13,812 bases of DNA, taken from contig QMYO01000013.1 of NCBI GenBank assembly GCA_003662715.1, positions 1 through 13,812 on the forward strand, given 5' to 3'. The stretch comes from Candidatus Bathyarchaeota archaeon. GTDB taxonomy: Archaea > Thermoproteota > Bathyarchaeia > Bathyarchaeales > Bathyarchaeaceae. Under the pieces are notes generated by a model. It was not told the DNA's origin and did not search any database. It saw only the letters and a list, made by a program, of their open reading frames with translations. The translations under genes were made by a program, and so were the position numbers. Shown here piece by piece: positions 7,280 to 13,812 of the stretch. Within the stretch, counting starts at the first letter, position 1. Each line of letters opens with the position of its first letter.

Positions 7280-8071
7280 ATGCCTACCATCCTATTAATC
7301 AACGATGACGGCGTACAATCCATCGGCTTAGTCACCCTAAAACAGAAACTAGAAAAACTAGGCGAAGTAATCGTTGTTGCTCCAGAAAAAGAGCGAAGCG
7401 GCATCGGAAAAGCCCTAACCACCTATGATCACATCAAAGTCAAAGAGACAAAACTCAGCAATGGGTCAAAGGCATATGCCATAACAGGTACGCCCGCTGA
7501 TGCCTTTCTTCTGGCTGTGAACAAAATTCTGAAACGTTCTCCTGATATGCTTGTGGCTGGAATAAACTTGGGTCCAAACCTTGGGATTGATGATTTTTTG
7601 AATTCTGGCACTTTAGGCGCTGCGTTGGAAGCCGCTATCCATAAGATTCCTGCCATAGCAGTTTCTTATTGCGTACGAAAAATTCTGGAAAGGGCATCAT
7701 GGAAAGATTCTGTTACCCCTGAAGAGTTAGAGGTAACCGCCACTATTGCTCAAAAAGCTGCTGAATACGTGCTGAAGAATGGCATGCCTCCTGATGTGGA
7801 TATTATTTCGATAAACGTGCCTGAAACCCTCAAGTCAATTGAAGTGGAACTCACTGAGCTATCATATAAGGGGTACCGTGACATCTACACGAAACGGAAG
7901 GAAGGATACAAAATTGGAGGATGGGTTCTATCGGGTTACCCTGACGATAAGCCTGGAACAGATATACATGTAATAAAAAAGGAAAATCGCATCTCCATTA
8001 CGCCCATTAAGGTGAGGTTTCCTCACCCCAAGAAGGCTCTAAAAGACTTTTTGAAAGTCCTTTCAACATAA
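7280..8071 (+). CDS. surE: SurE-family 5'/3'-nucleotidase
   Basis: 263 residues, the usual size. SurE is a metal-dependent phosphatase that dephosphorylates nucleoside monophosphates. The metal site is complete: N8-D9-D10 in LLINDDG, S40 in PEKERSGIG, and N96 in AGINLGPNLG; the following DDFLNSGTLGAALEA block is the family's second signature (usually YSGTVGAA). ATG start at 7280; upstream only a weak SD-like GTGG is seen. A 75-base gap with its own TATA-like box separates it from acyP, so it may be transcribed alone or from both promoters. The C-terminal part after residue 180 is the variable dimerisation tail and looks complete. Confidence 0.95.
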   Translation: MPTILLINDDGVQSIGLVTLKQKLEKLGEVIVVAPEKERSGIGKALTTYDHIKVKETKLSNGSKAYAITGTPADAFLLAVNKILKRSPDMLVAGINLGPNLGIDDFLNSGTLGAALEAAIHKIPAIAVSYCVRKILERASWKDSVTPEELEVTATIAQKAAEYVLKNGMPPDVDIISINVPETLKSIEVELTELSYKGYRDIYTKRKEGYKIGGWVLSGYPDDKPGTDIHVIKKENRISITPIKVRFPHPKKALKDFLKVLST

Positions 8072-8122
8072 AAAAGAGATAAATGAAAAATAAGGGGCTT
8101 GCTAAAATTCTACACTAGGTGG

Positions 8123-9355
8123 TCATGAGAGACTTCTTTCAACCACTTCTTTGTAAACGAAACCCCTTTCAGCCAGTTCCTTCAGGAAGAGGTCTCTTTC
8201 CTCTTTCGTTAAACCTTCTGGCGGAATAACTCCCTTAGTTTTTATCCGTCCAGAGCCAAGCATATATGTAAAGATAGCACAAGAGGTGCCTACTATGCCT
8301 GGGCGCTCCAGAAAGCTTCTTCCATATTTTTTGTATCCCTCGCGAAGAGTCATGGGAGGCTCTGCTGGGAAATATTTATAGGTTGTTTTCTCACCTGCTT
8401 TTTCGCCCTTAATTTCTATTACGAAGGCGCTAATTGTTTCAAGAAGCACATCTGCTTCAATTTTCTTAATCAACTCGTCTGTTGTCGGGATAGGTTTAGT
8501 TAGTTTAAAGAATAATTTCCGTGGAGCCACTTTAACGCCATTGACCTCTATAGGTTTATCACTGAATAGCCCTAGCTCCATTAAAGCCTTAGCTATAAAC
8601 AATGCAGGTTGCCAACCAACCTTCATGTTCACTTTCTTAAGTCCCTTAATAAAGTAAGGCAACGTGAAAACTTCTTCATGTATATGATATACAACGGTGC
8701 AAGCGCCTACTGGCTCAGGAAAATTATAAACTTCCTCTCCGCCAAACAAAGGAGCAGTTTTCCGTTTTCCATCTTCAAATATTACCGGCGGCTCTATGAA
8801 GTCTTGCCACATGGTTTCTGGCGACCAAGTTTCCAAAAACAGTTCTTTTCCTTCATAGACGCGGGTTCCCGGCACTATCTTAGTGGCGCTTCTTATGAGC
8901 ACTTCTTCCACGCTGTCTAGCTGGTCTGCAGCACGCGCTATGAGTACATTAGAGATGCCGGGAGAAATACCTGTGTTGATAAGAGCGGTTAATCCCGCTT
9001 TCTTCCATTTTTCGGTTTGTCCCAGTTGTTCATCGATAACATAGGGAGGACCAGACGCCATGTCTACATAGTTAGCTTTTGATTTAAGAGCAGCTTCCAT
9101 TATGGGAAGATCGAATCTAGGTACAACAGCGTTTACTATAATGTCAACTCCTTCTGCAGCCTTTAACACTTCATCAATGTTTCCCGCATCGACACGGTAG
9201 GGGAAAACTTTTGAACTTTTCAGATTCTTTGCTAGGGTATCCGCTTTTTTCAAGTCTATATCCGCTAGTCTTACTTCGTCAACGTCTGGTTTTTCAATTA
9301 AGTATTTAGCGATAGTAGCTCCTTGCTCTCCACATCCTATTATCAATATTTTCAT
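8123..9355 (-). CDS. Saccharopine dehydrogenase-like NAD(P)-dependent oxidoreductase
   Basis: About 410 residues. The N-terminal Rossmann domain shows GCGEQG (7-12), the acid D32 in RLADIDLKKA, IIVNAVVPRFD (72-82), YVDMASG (96-102) and the family block NTGISPGISNVLI (127-139). The C-terminal half matches the catalytic/dimer domain of saccharopine dehydrogenase-like proteins. Members act in lysine, spermidine or other amine-adduct metabolism; the substrate here is not readable. I place the start at the ATG 9355-9353, which gives the usual N-terminus KILIIGCG; an in-frame TTG at 9364-9362 would add three residues. A TATA-like TTAAAAATA on the minus strand (9393-9385) would start transcription near 9363, giving a nearly leaderless message, which favours the ATG. 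Single gene, convergent with surE 51 bases away. Confidence 0.87.
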   Translation of the reverse strand: MKILIIGCGEQGATIAKYLIEKPDVDEVRLADIDLKKADTLAKNLKSSKVFPYRVDAGNIDEVLKAAEGVDIIVNAVVPRFDLPIMEAALKSKANYVDMASGPPYVIDEQLGQTEKWKKAGLTALINTGISPGISNVLIARAADQLDSVEEVLIRSATKIVPGTRVYEGKELFLETWSPETMWQDFIEPPVIFEDGKRKTAPLFGGEEVYNFPEPVGACTVVYHIHEEVFTLPYFIKGLKKVNMKVGWQPALFIAKALMELGLFSDKPIEVNGVKVAPRKLFFKLTKPIPTTDELIKKIEADVLLETISAFVIEIKGEKAGEKTTYKYFPAEPPMTLREGYKKYGRSFLERPGIVGTSCAIFTYMLGSGRIKTKGVIPPEGLTKEERDLFLKELAERGFVYKEVVERSLS

Positions 9356-9604
9356 TTTGATCAACGTGTGAGATGTACATCAGCTATTTTTAAGATTTTC
9401 CCAGTAGAGTACCAGTAATTATTGAATGCAGATAATTTAACATCTGTAATTTTAAATGCAAATGTCGGTTTAGGTTAATTGTAAGCTTATGACATATGCT
9501 GCAAACAAGTTCAAAAGTATAAGGAGAAGACGCCCATATCATATCGCTTTTAAGAAAGATTTCCCATAAAGTTCTCAGTAAATTTATCTATTCTGGTGGC
9601 TGCC
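9356..9604. promoter_or_regulatory. Divergent AT-rich promoter region, dehydrogenase-like gene / transporter ATPase
   Basis: Longest stretch without a gene (249 bases). For the ATPase gene, plausible boxes on the plus strand are CTTTTAAG (9547-9554; start of transcription near 9578) and a weaker AAAAGTATAAG (9513-9523). An inverted repeat CAGAT-8 bases-ATCTG occurs at 9429-9446 and a near direct repeat ATGCAGAT / ATGCAAAT at 9426-9433 and 9456-9463. No small gene, tRNA or structured RNA was recognised. Confidence 0.4.
9372..9381. promoter_or_regulatory. 10-base perfect palindrome upstream of the saccharopine dehydrogenase-like gene
   Basis: GATGTACATC reads the same on both strands. It lies between the TATA-like box (9385-9393, minus strand) and the start codon, where binding of a dimeric repressor would block transcription. 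The operator role is inferred from position only. Confidence 0.3.
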
Positions 9605-10696
9605 TTGGCGAGAGTTCTTCTCAAGGATGTAACTAAACGCTTTGGAGAAGTCGTAGCGGTTAATTCATTAAGCTTAGAAGTGAAAGATAAAGAATTTCTT
9701 GTTTTGTTGGGTCCGTCTGGTTGTGGAAAGACGACTGTTCTTCGATGCATCGCTGGTCTCGAAACTCCGGATGAGGGAGAAATCTACATTGGAGATAAGC
9801 TGGTGAATGACTTGGATCCTAAGGAGAGAGATATAGCCATGGTCTTTCAAAGCTATGCTCTTTATCCTCATATGACTGTTTACGCTAACCTGTCCTTTCC
9901 TCTAGAGAATTTGAAGTTTCCAAAGGATGAGATAAAGATTAGGGTTCAGAAAGTTGCCGAGTTGCTGAAGATAGATATGCTTCTTGACAGAAAGCCGAAA
10001 CAGCTTAGTGGAGGACAGCGGCAAAGAGTGGCTTTAGGCAGAGCTATGGTTAGAGATCCACAGGTCTTCCTTATGGATGAGCCTCTAAGTAACTTGGACG
10101 CTAAGTTAAGGGTTTACATGAGAGCTGAACTTAAGAAGCTTCAGAAAGAACTCGGGGTCACAACTATTTATGTTACCCACGACCAGGTTGAAGCCATGAC
10201 CATGGGCGACAATATTGCTATTTTGAACGAAGGTACTTTACAGCAAACCGGTACACCCGATGAGATTTACTTCCATCCATCCAACGTGTTTGTAGCCGGC
10301 TTCATAGGCAGCCCGCCCACCAACTTCTTCGATTGTACCTTGATGAAAGGGATTCCTTACATTCTTGACGTTGGAGAGTTCAAGTATCCTCTACCTGAGC
10401 ATGTGGCAGAAGCAGCAAAGGAATGTGCCTCCGACGTTTGTATATTGGGTGTGAGACCTCAAGATGTTCTCGTTTATAAGGATGCGAAGAGGAAGAAGGG
10501 ACTGATAAAAGCTATGCTTGATGTGGTAGAGCCCCTTGGGGATGTGACGATTCTTGACCTCAAAGTTGGAGATTATCTGGTCAAAGCGGTTGTGAGTCCT
10601 GACTTTAAAGCTGAGTTAGGAGACGAGCTCTGGATAGAGTTTCCCGCAGATAAAATACACGTCTTCGACAAGAAGACAGGTGTCACGCTGGTGTAA
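9605..10696 (+). CDS. ABC transporter ATPase, MalK/UgpC type
   Basis: 363 residues (366 from an earlier GTG at 9596). It is the cytosolic ATPase that powers a carbohydrate-type importer. Full ATPase set: Walker A GPSGCGKT (36-43), Q-loop Q82, signature LSGGQ (134-138), Walker B VFLMDEP (154-160) with catalytic E159, D-loop SNLD (162-165), H-loop H192 in YVTHDQVEAM. After residue 233 (FIGSPPTNFF) comes the TOBE-type regulatory domain of the MalK group, slightly short but complete. I prefer TTG at 9605 because GGTGG (9595-9599) precedes it at 5 bases and the product then begins ARVLLKDVTKRFG as in relatives. It runs toward the permease genes on the other strand; stops are 4 bases apart. It is very probably the ATPase of that transporter. 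Confidence 0.95.
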   Translation: MARVLLKDVTKRFGEVVAVNSLSLEVKDKEFLVLLGPSGCGKTTVLRCIAGLETPDEGEIYIGDKLVNDLDPKERDIAMVFQSYALYPHMTVYANLSFPLENLKFPKDEIKIRVQKVAELLKIDMLLDRKPKQLSGGQRQRVALGRAMVRDPQVFLMDEPLSNLDAKLRVYMRAELKKLQKELGVTTIYVTHDQVEAMTMGDNIAILNEGTLQQTGTPDEIYFHPSNVFVAGFIGSPPTNFFDCTLMKGIPYILDVGEFKYPLPEHVAEAAKECASDVCILGVRPQDVLVYKDAKRKKGLIKAMLDVVEPLGDVTILDLKVGDYLVKAVVSPDFKAELGDELWIEFPADKIHVFDKKTGVTLV

Positions 10697-10700
10697 CTCT

Positions 10701-11567
10701 CTAGCCTTTGACCGCTCCTGCTACGATGCCTCTAACATAGTATCTCTGCAGAGCCACATAAATTGCGATTGGTATGAGCATGACTATTATTGAAGCAGCT
10801 GATACCACGGTCCAGTCTGGTTGGAGTCTCCCAAGCATGGCTGGTATAGCTTGGGTGGCTAACCTCGATTCGGGGGTTGGTAGAATAAGGACAGTAGCGA
10901 AGAAGAAGTCGTTCCAAACCCAAACGAACTGTAGTGCTGTTAGAGAAGCGAGGGCAGGCAGAGTTAATGGTAAGACTATTTTATAGAAGATTTTGAGGTA
11001 TGAGGCACCATCTATTCTAGCCGCTTCCTCAACCTCCACGGGAAGGACGGAAAAGAAATTTCTGAGGAAGAGAATTTGCCATGGAAGAGCGAAGGCTGTA
11101 TGTACGAGGATTAAACCTATGTAATTGTTCCATAGACCTATCCTTATCATGGTGTTGAAGATGGGTATGATGACCATTTGCTGAGGAATTGTTTGGAGAA
11201 GAACAATTACAAGAAAGAGTATGTCTCTAGTGGGAAACTTGAACCTTGCAAAAGAGTATGCTCCTAGAGCAGCGATAAATATGGGCGTGAAGGTTGAAGG
11301 TATGGTTACTAAGAGGGAATTTAGAAGCGCTCTGCTTAGTGGAGCACTTGGATGGTTCCAAGCTTCTATATAGCCTCTAAGCGTTGGGTTGAAAACTTCA
11401 AAGTTCCACCAACCATCTAGAATCTCAGGTAAAGGTCTTATCGACGCCATGAACACCCCAAAAAAAGGTATTATCCAAACTAATGAGACAGCAAAAGCGA
11501 TTACATGAACCAAAATCGTGAACTTCTTTACTTTTTTCAGCCTTTTAACAATGTTTAATCTACTCAA
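10701..11567 (-). CDS. ABC transporter permease, MalG type
   Basis: 288-residue inner permease subunit of a carbohydrate-type importer (binding-protein-dependent transport family). About six membrane segments are visible, beginning near 17-40, 81-104, 115-136, 148-168, 203-222 and 255-273. The EAA loop that docks with the ATPase is VEEAARIDGASYLKIFYKIVLP (179-200), including the conserved G187. N-terminus is rich in Lys/Arg (RLNIVKRLKKVKK), consistent with a cytosolic tail. TTG start at 11567-11565 shares bases with the MalF-type stop (TTGA overlap of 4 bases) and is preceded by GGTG (11576-11573), so translation is coupled. Last gene of the binding protein-permease-permease operon. Confidence 0.95.
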   Translation of the reverse strand: MSRLNIVKRLKKVKKFTILVHVIAFAVSLVWIIPFFGVFMASIRPLPEILDGWWNFEVFNPTLRGYIEAWNHPSAPLSRALLNSLLVTIPSTFTPIFIAALGAYSFARFKFPTRDILFLVIVLLQTIPQQMVIIPIFNTMIRIGLWNNYIGLILVHTAFALPWQILFLRNFFSVLPVEVEEAARIDGASYLKIFYKIVLPLTLPALASLTALQFVWVWNDFFFATVLILPTPESRLATQAIPAMLGRLQPDWTVVSAASIIVMLIPIAIYVALQRYYVRGIVAGAVKG

Positions 11568-12451
11568 CTTTTCACCATCCTATTGACTAGGTAAGCTGCG
11601 AACCCAAACGTCATAACGGTTAATAGGGTCGCTATAGCCGAAGCCACGTGAAAGTTAGTAGGTCTATAAACGAAGGCTTGAAGGTACATTATTACAGCCA
11701 TGACCATGCTGCCCTCTAATGGACCACCTTGCTGTATAACCCAGACTATGTCGAAAATCTTAAGCTCCCACAAGAGCGTCATCGTAACGACAACTATTGT
11801 AGCTGGTTTCAGCATGGGAACGGTGATGCGCCAGAAGGTTCGCCAGCGAGATGCTCCATCTATTTTAGCGGATTCAAAGAGCTCCGTAGGGATGCCCTCT
11901 AAACCAGCTGAGTAGACTATCATGCTGAAGCCTGTCCAAATCCAAACGCTTCCGAGGATTAGAGAGAGAAGTATGGTATCCGGAAAAGCAGTCCATGTTC
12001 TGGCTAAGTGTCCTAGCCCAATAACTCTAAGGAATGCATTCACTATCCCCGCATCATCCTCATAGATAAACCGTAGCAGAACGCCTCCCACTATCATCGG
12101 GATAACCACACCCAGAAAGACTGCTGATTTAATTATTGCGCCTCCTTTGACATCCCTCAGGAGCACGGCTAGAAGGAGACCGAAGAAGACAGACAATGGG
12201 AGATGTATCATTATCCATATGCCGTTGTGAATTAAGGCACCATAAGGAGGAGGTTTTCCCTCAATGAGGTTCTTGGGGTTCCAGAAGCTCTTATCACTAA
12301 AAACCTTTGCATAGTTGTCAAATCCAACAAATTTACCTTCTTGATTTAAGAAGCTTATGTAAACGGTGTTCACTACAGGGAAAAGAACGAAAATCACCAA
12401 CAGAAAAAGAGAAGGAATAAGAAAAAGAAAGGGAAAGATTTGGCGGCGCAT
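11564..12451 (-). CDS. ABC transporter permease, MalF/UgpA type
   Basis: 295-residue permease, partner of the downstream MalG-type subunit. Hydrophobic segments lie near 6-29, 76-98, 106-128, 160-181, 215-240 and 268-290. The EAA loop ELFESAKIDGASRWRTFWRI (190-209) followed by TVPMLKP contains the invariant Gly of the IDGAS block. It lacks the long extra N-terminal region of E. coli MalF, as in most sugar ABC transporters of archaea. ATG start at 12451-12449 with SD GAGGGAG (12469-12463), about 11 bases away. It follows the binding protein gene by 21 bases and overlaps the next permease by 4 bases. Confidence 0.95.
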   Translation of the reverse strand: MRRQIFPFLFLIPSLFLLVIFVLFPVVNTVYISFLNQEGKFVGFDNYAKVFSDKSFWNPKNLIEGKPPPYGALIHNGIWIMIHLPLSVFFGLLLAVLLRDVKGGAIIKSAVFLGVVIPMIVGGVLLRFIYEDDAGIVNAFLRVIGLGHLARTWTAFPDTILLSLILGSVWIWTGFSMIVYSAGLEGIPTELFESAKIDGASRWRTFWRITVPMLKPATIVVVTMTLLWELKIFDIVWVIQQGGPLEGSMVMAVIMYLQAFVYRPTNFHVASAIATLLTVMTFGFAAYLVNRMVKS

Positions 12452-12472
12452 TATCGTTAGTTCTCCCTCTGC

Positions 12473-13732
12473 CTAGAAGGGAGGAGGCGCCCAATCGTCT
12501 TGCAGAGCCTGAAGCAGCGTATCTAAATCTGTGGTCGGGGCAACCCAGAGACCTTTCAGCTGATCCCAGAAGGTAGTCTGGAAAGGCGGTCCTATAGCAT
12601 CATCGAGGTCTGGAACAATAGTTACAGTTCTCATGAACTCTAGCACCGATAGGTCTATTGGACTGTAAGCCGTGTCAGGGACATCACTGTTAGCCGCTAG
12701 AAAACCGCCAAGGCCAACCATGATTTCTTGAGCCTCTGCACCTGCCAAGAATTCCATGAGCTGCCGTGCTTCAACTGGGTGCTTCGTAAGCGCTGGCATA
12801 ATTGCGTAGTCAACGGCGCCAGTTGCGCCATCCGTTCCAGGGAAGGGGAAGAAGGCTACATCATCTAGGTTTTCACTAAAAGGCTCAAAGGCTGTTATGA
12901 AGCTGCCTTGGAAGTATATGCCGTAGGTTCCGTCCCAAACCCTAGCTACTTGAAGGTCGAAATCATCGGGAACGCTAAAGTAACCCGCTTGTAGCAGTGA
13001 CACCAACTCTACGAAAACATCTTTGACCGTAGTGCTATTGAACTGCTCATCGCCAAATATTAAGTCCAGCTGCAGTTGATATCCGCCTAAACCGATGATA
13101 AAGGCTTCTGTTGTATCGGAAAGGGGCCATCCAACACCGTTTCCACTGGCGATAGCAGCTTCGACGCCTTCTATCTGTGAGATGTTGGCTAACAAAGTCT
13201 TAAATTCATTATAGGTTGTGGGAACAGTTAAGCCATTGTTTGTGAAGAAGGACTTTCTGTACCAAAAGCCGGGTTTGCCAGACACTTTGAAGGGTATACC
13301 ATAAATTTCGTTACCCGTAGTCACAACATCAAGGTAGGTTTCTGGAAACTTTGTGGCATCTATCATGTCAGTTACACTTGTAAGGTGGCCGTCTCCTGCT
13401 AGGCTCAAGATCCAAGAAGGCCATGGCGCTATTATTACATCTGCAATAGTGACTCCTGCCCGAAGTTGTGTTGGTACTGTTATCAAGAGTTCCTGAGTTG
13501 AGTACCCTATGTGTCTAACAGTGATTCCAGTGTTATTTGTGAATCTTTCTAAGGCTTCCTTAAAATTTGCTTCTTCTGCACCACTCCACAAGCTGAAGAC
13601 GGTTAGTGTTGGCTTTTCTCTGGGTGCTTGTAGAGTTAGGTACCATCCTACTCCCATTGCTGCTATTATTATGATGAGAATCGCGACTATTGCCATCCAC
13701 ACAGTTTGCGATATAGCTTTGCTTTTTTTCAT
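12473..13732 (-). CDS. Extracellular solute-binding protein, family 1, with class III-type signal/anchor
   Basis: 419-residue substrate-binding protein of a carbohydrate-type ABC importer, acting outside the membrane. Residues 1-9 (MKKSKAISQ) are basic and 11-34 form one hydrophobic helix. The K-A-I-S tetrad at 5-8 before the helix fits the archaeal class III (prepilin peptidase) signal pattern: charged residue, G/A, hydrophobic, then I/L/M/V/T/A/S. The mature domain begins near 41 with LTVFSLWSGAEEANFKEALERF (43-64), the typical start of family 1 proteins, and ADVIIAPWPSW, YGIPFKVSGKPGFWYRKSFF and a C-terminal EFLAGAEAQEIMV helix follow. No lipobox cysteine is present. ATG start with SD AGGTGG (13747-13742). 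The ligand cannot be told; sugars or oligosaccharides are most likely. Confidence 0.93.
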   Translation of the reverse strand: MKKSKAISQTVWMAIVAILIIIIAAMGVGWYLTLQAPREKPTLTVFSLWSGAEEANFKEALERFTNNTGITVRHIGYSTQELLITVPTQLRAGVTIADVIIAPWPSWILSLAGDGHLTSVTDMIDATKFPETYLDVVTTGNEIYGIPFKVSGKPGFWYRKSFFTNNGLTVPTTYNEFKTLLANISQIEGVEAAIASGNGVGWPLSDTTEAFIIGLGGYQLQLDLIFGDEQFNSTTVKDVFVELVSLLQAGYFSVPDDFDLQVARVWDGTYGIYFQGSFITAFEPFSENLDDVAFFPFPGTDGATGAVDYAIMPALTKHPVEARQLMEFLAGAEAQEIMVGLGGFLAANSDVPDTAYSPIDLSVLEFMRTVTIVPDLDDAIGPPFQTTFWDQLKGLWVAPTTDLDTLLQALQDDWAPPPF

Positions 13733-13741
13733 AAATACTTT

Positions 13742-13781
13742 CCACCTGTACAGAGTTAAGTACCCGTCTTAATTATATATA
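13742..13781 (-). promoter_or_regulatory. Promoter, SD and inverted repeat of the transporter operon
   Basis: On the minus strand a clear TATA box ATATATAA (13780-13773) lies about 26 bases before an expected transcription start near 13750, followed by SD AGGTGG (13747-13742) and the ATG of the binding protein gene. Between box and start is an inverted repeat TTAAG-7 bases-CTTAA (13756-13772), a possible operator. The TATA box is the most convincing in the window. Confidence 0.55.
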
Positions 13782-13812
13782 ACTTTAGGAACACCATGGA
13801 ATTTGATTCTTA

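Overview
The window reads as chromosomal DNA of an archaeon. The evidence is an archaeal-size triosephosphate isomerase (228 residues), an archaeal SurE, TATA-like boxes ahead of several genes, Shine-Dalgarno (SD) sites that often precede TTG starts, a sugar-type ABC transporter whose binding protein has a class III (pilin-like) signal sequence, and three genes of methanofuran synthesis. Methanofuran genes point to a lineage with tetrahydromethanopterin-linked C1 metabolism. A Bathyarchaeia-like or other uncultured Thermoproteota-related host fits best, but this is inference from gene content; there is no rRNA gene in the window.

Layout. (1) 22-2982, minus strand: a tight operon mfnD-mfnF-mfnE. 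(2) 3022-3753, plus strand: a HisA/HisF-like TIM barrel, divergent from mfnD with only 39 bases between the starts. (3) 3853-4893, minus: an RtcA-family RNA 3'-phosphate cyclase with an altered N-terminal motif. (4) 5018-5374, plus: an unassigned 118-residue protein. (5) 5416-6102, minus: triosephosphate isomerase. (6) 6221-8071, plus: class I methyltransferase, acylphosphatase, then SurE nucleotidase. (7) 8123-9355, minus: a saccharopine dehydrogenase-like oxidoreductase. (8) 9605-13732: a complete carbohydrate-type ABC importer, with the ATPase on the plus strand and binding protein-permease-permease on the minus strand. The two units meet tail to tail with 4 bases between stop codons.

How the genes work together. 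MfnD makes gamma-glutamyltyramine, MfnE makes the furan diphosphate and MfnF joins the two; this is the late core of methanofuran synthesis. The HisA-like protein probably serves the same C1-cofactor metabolism, but its reaction is not known. The importer has all four classes of part needed: lipid-facing anchor and binding protein, two permeases and an ATPase. The remaining genes look like ordinary housekeeping or nucleotide and carbon metabolism.

No gene-free stretch exceeds 300 bases. The longest is 9356-9604, a divergent promoter region. I found no tRNA, rRNA, CRISPR array, insertion sequence or obvious pseudogene. Seven of fifteen genes appear to start with TTG. I did not find a convincing unknown multi-gene system. 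The best leads are the HisA-like gene beside the methanofuran operon, the pilin-type signal on the binding protein, the altered RtcA and the 118-residue protein.
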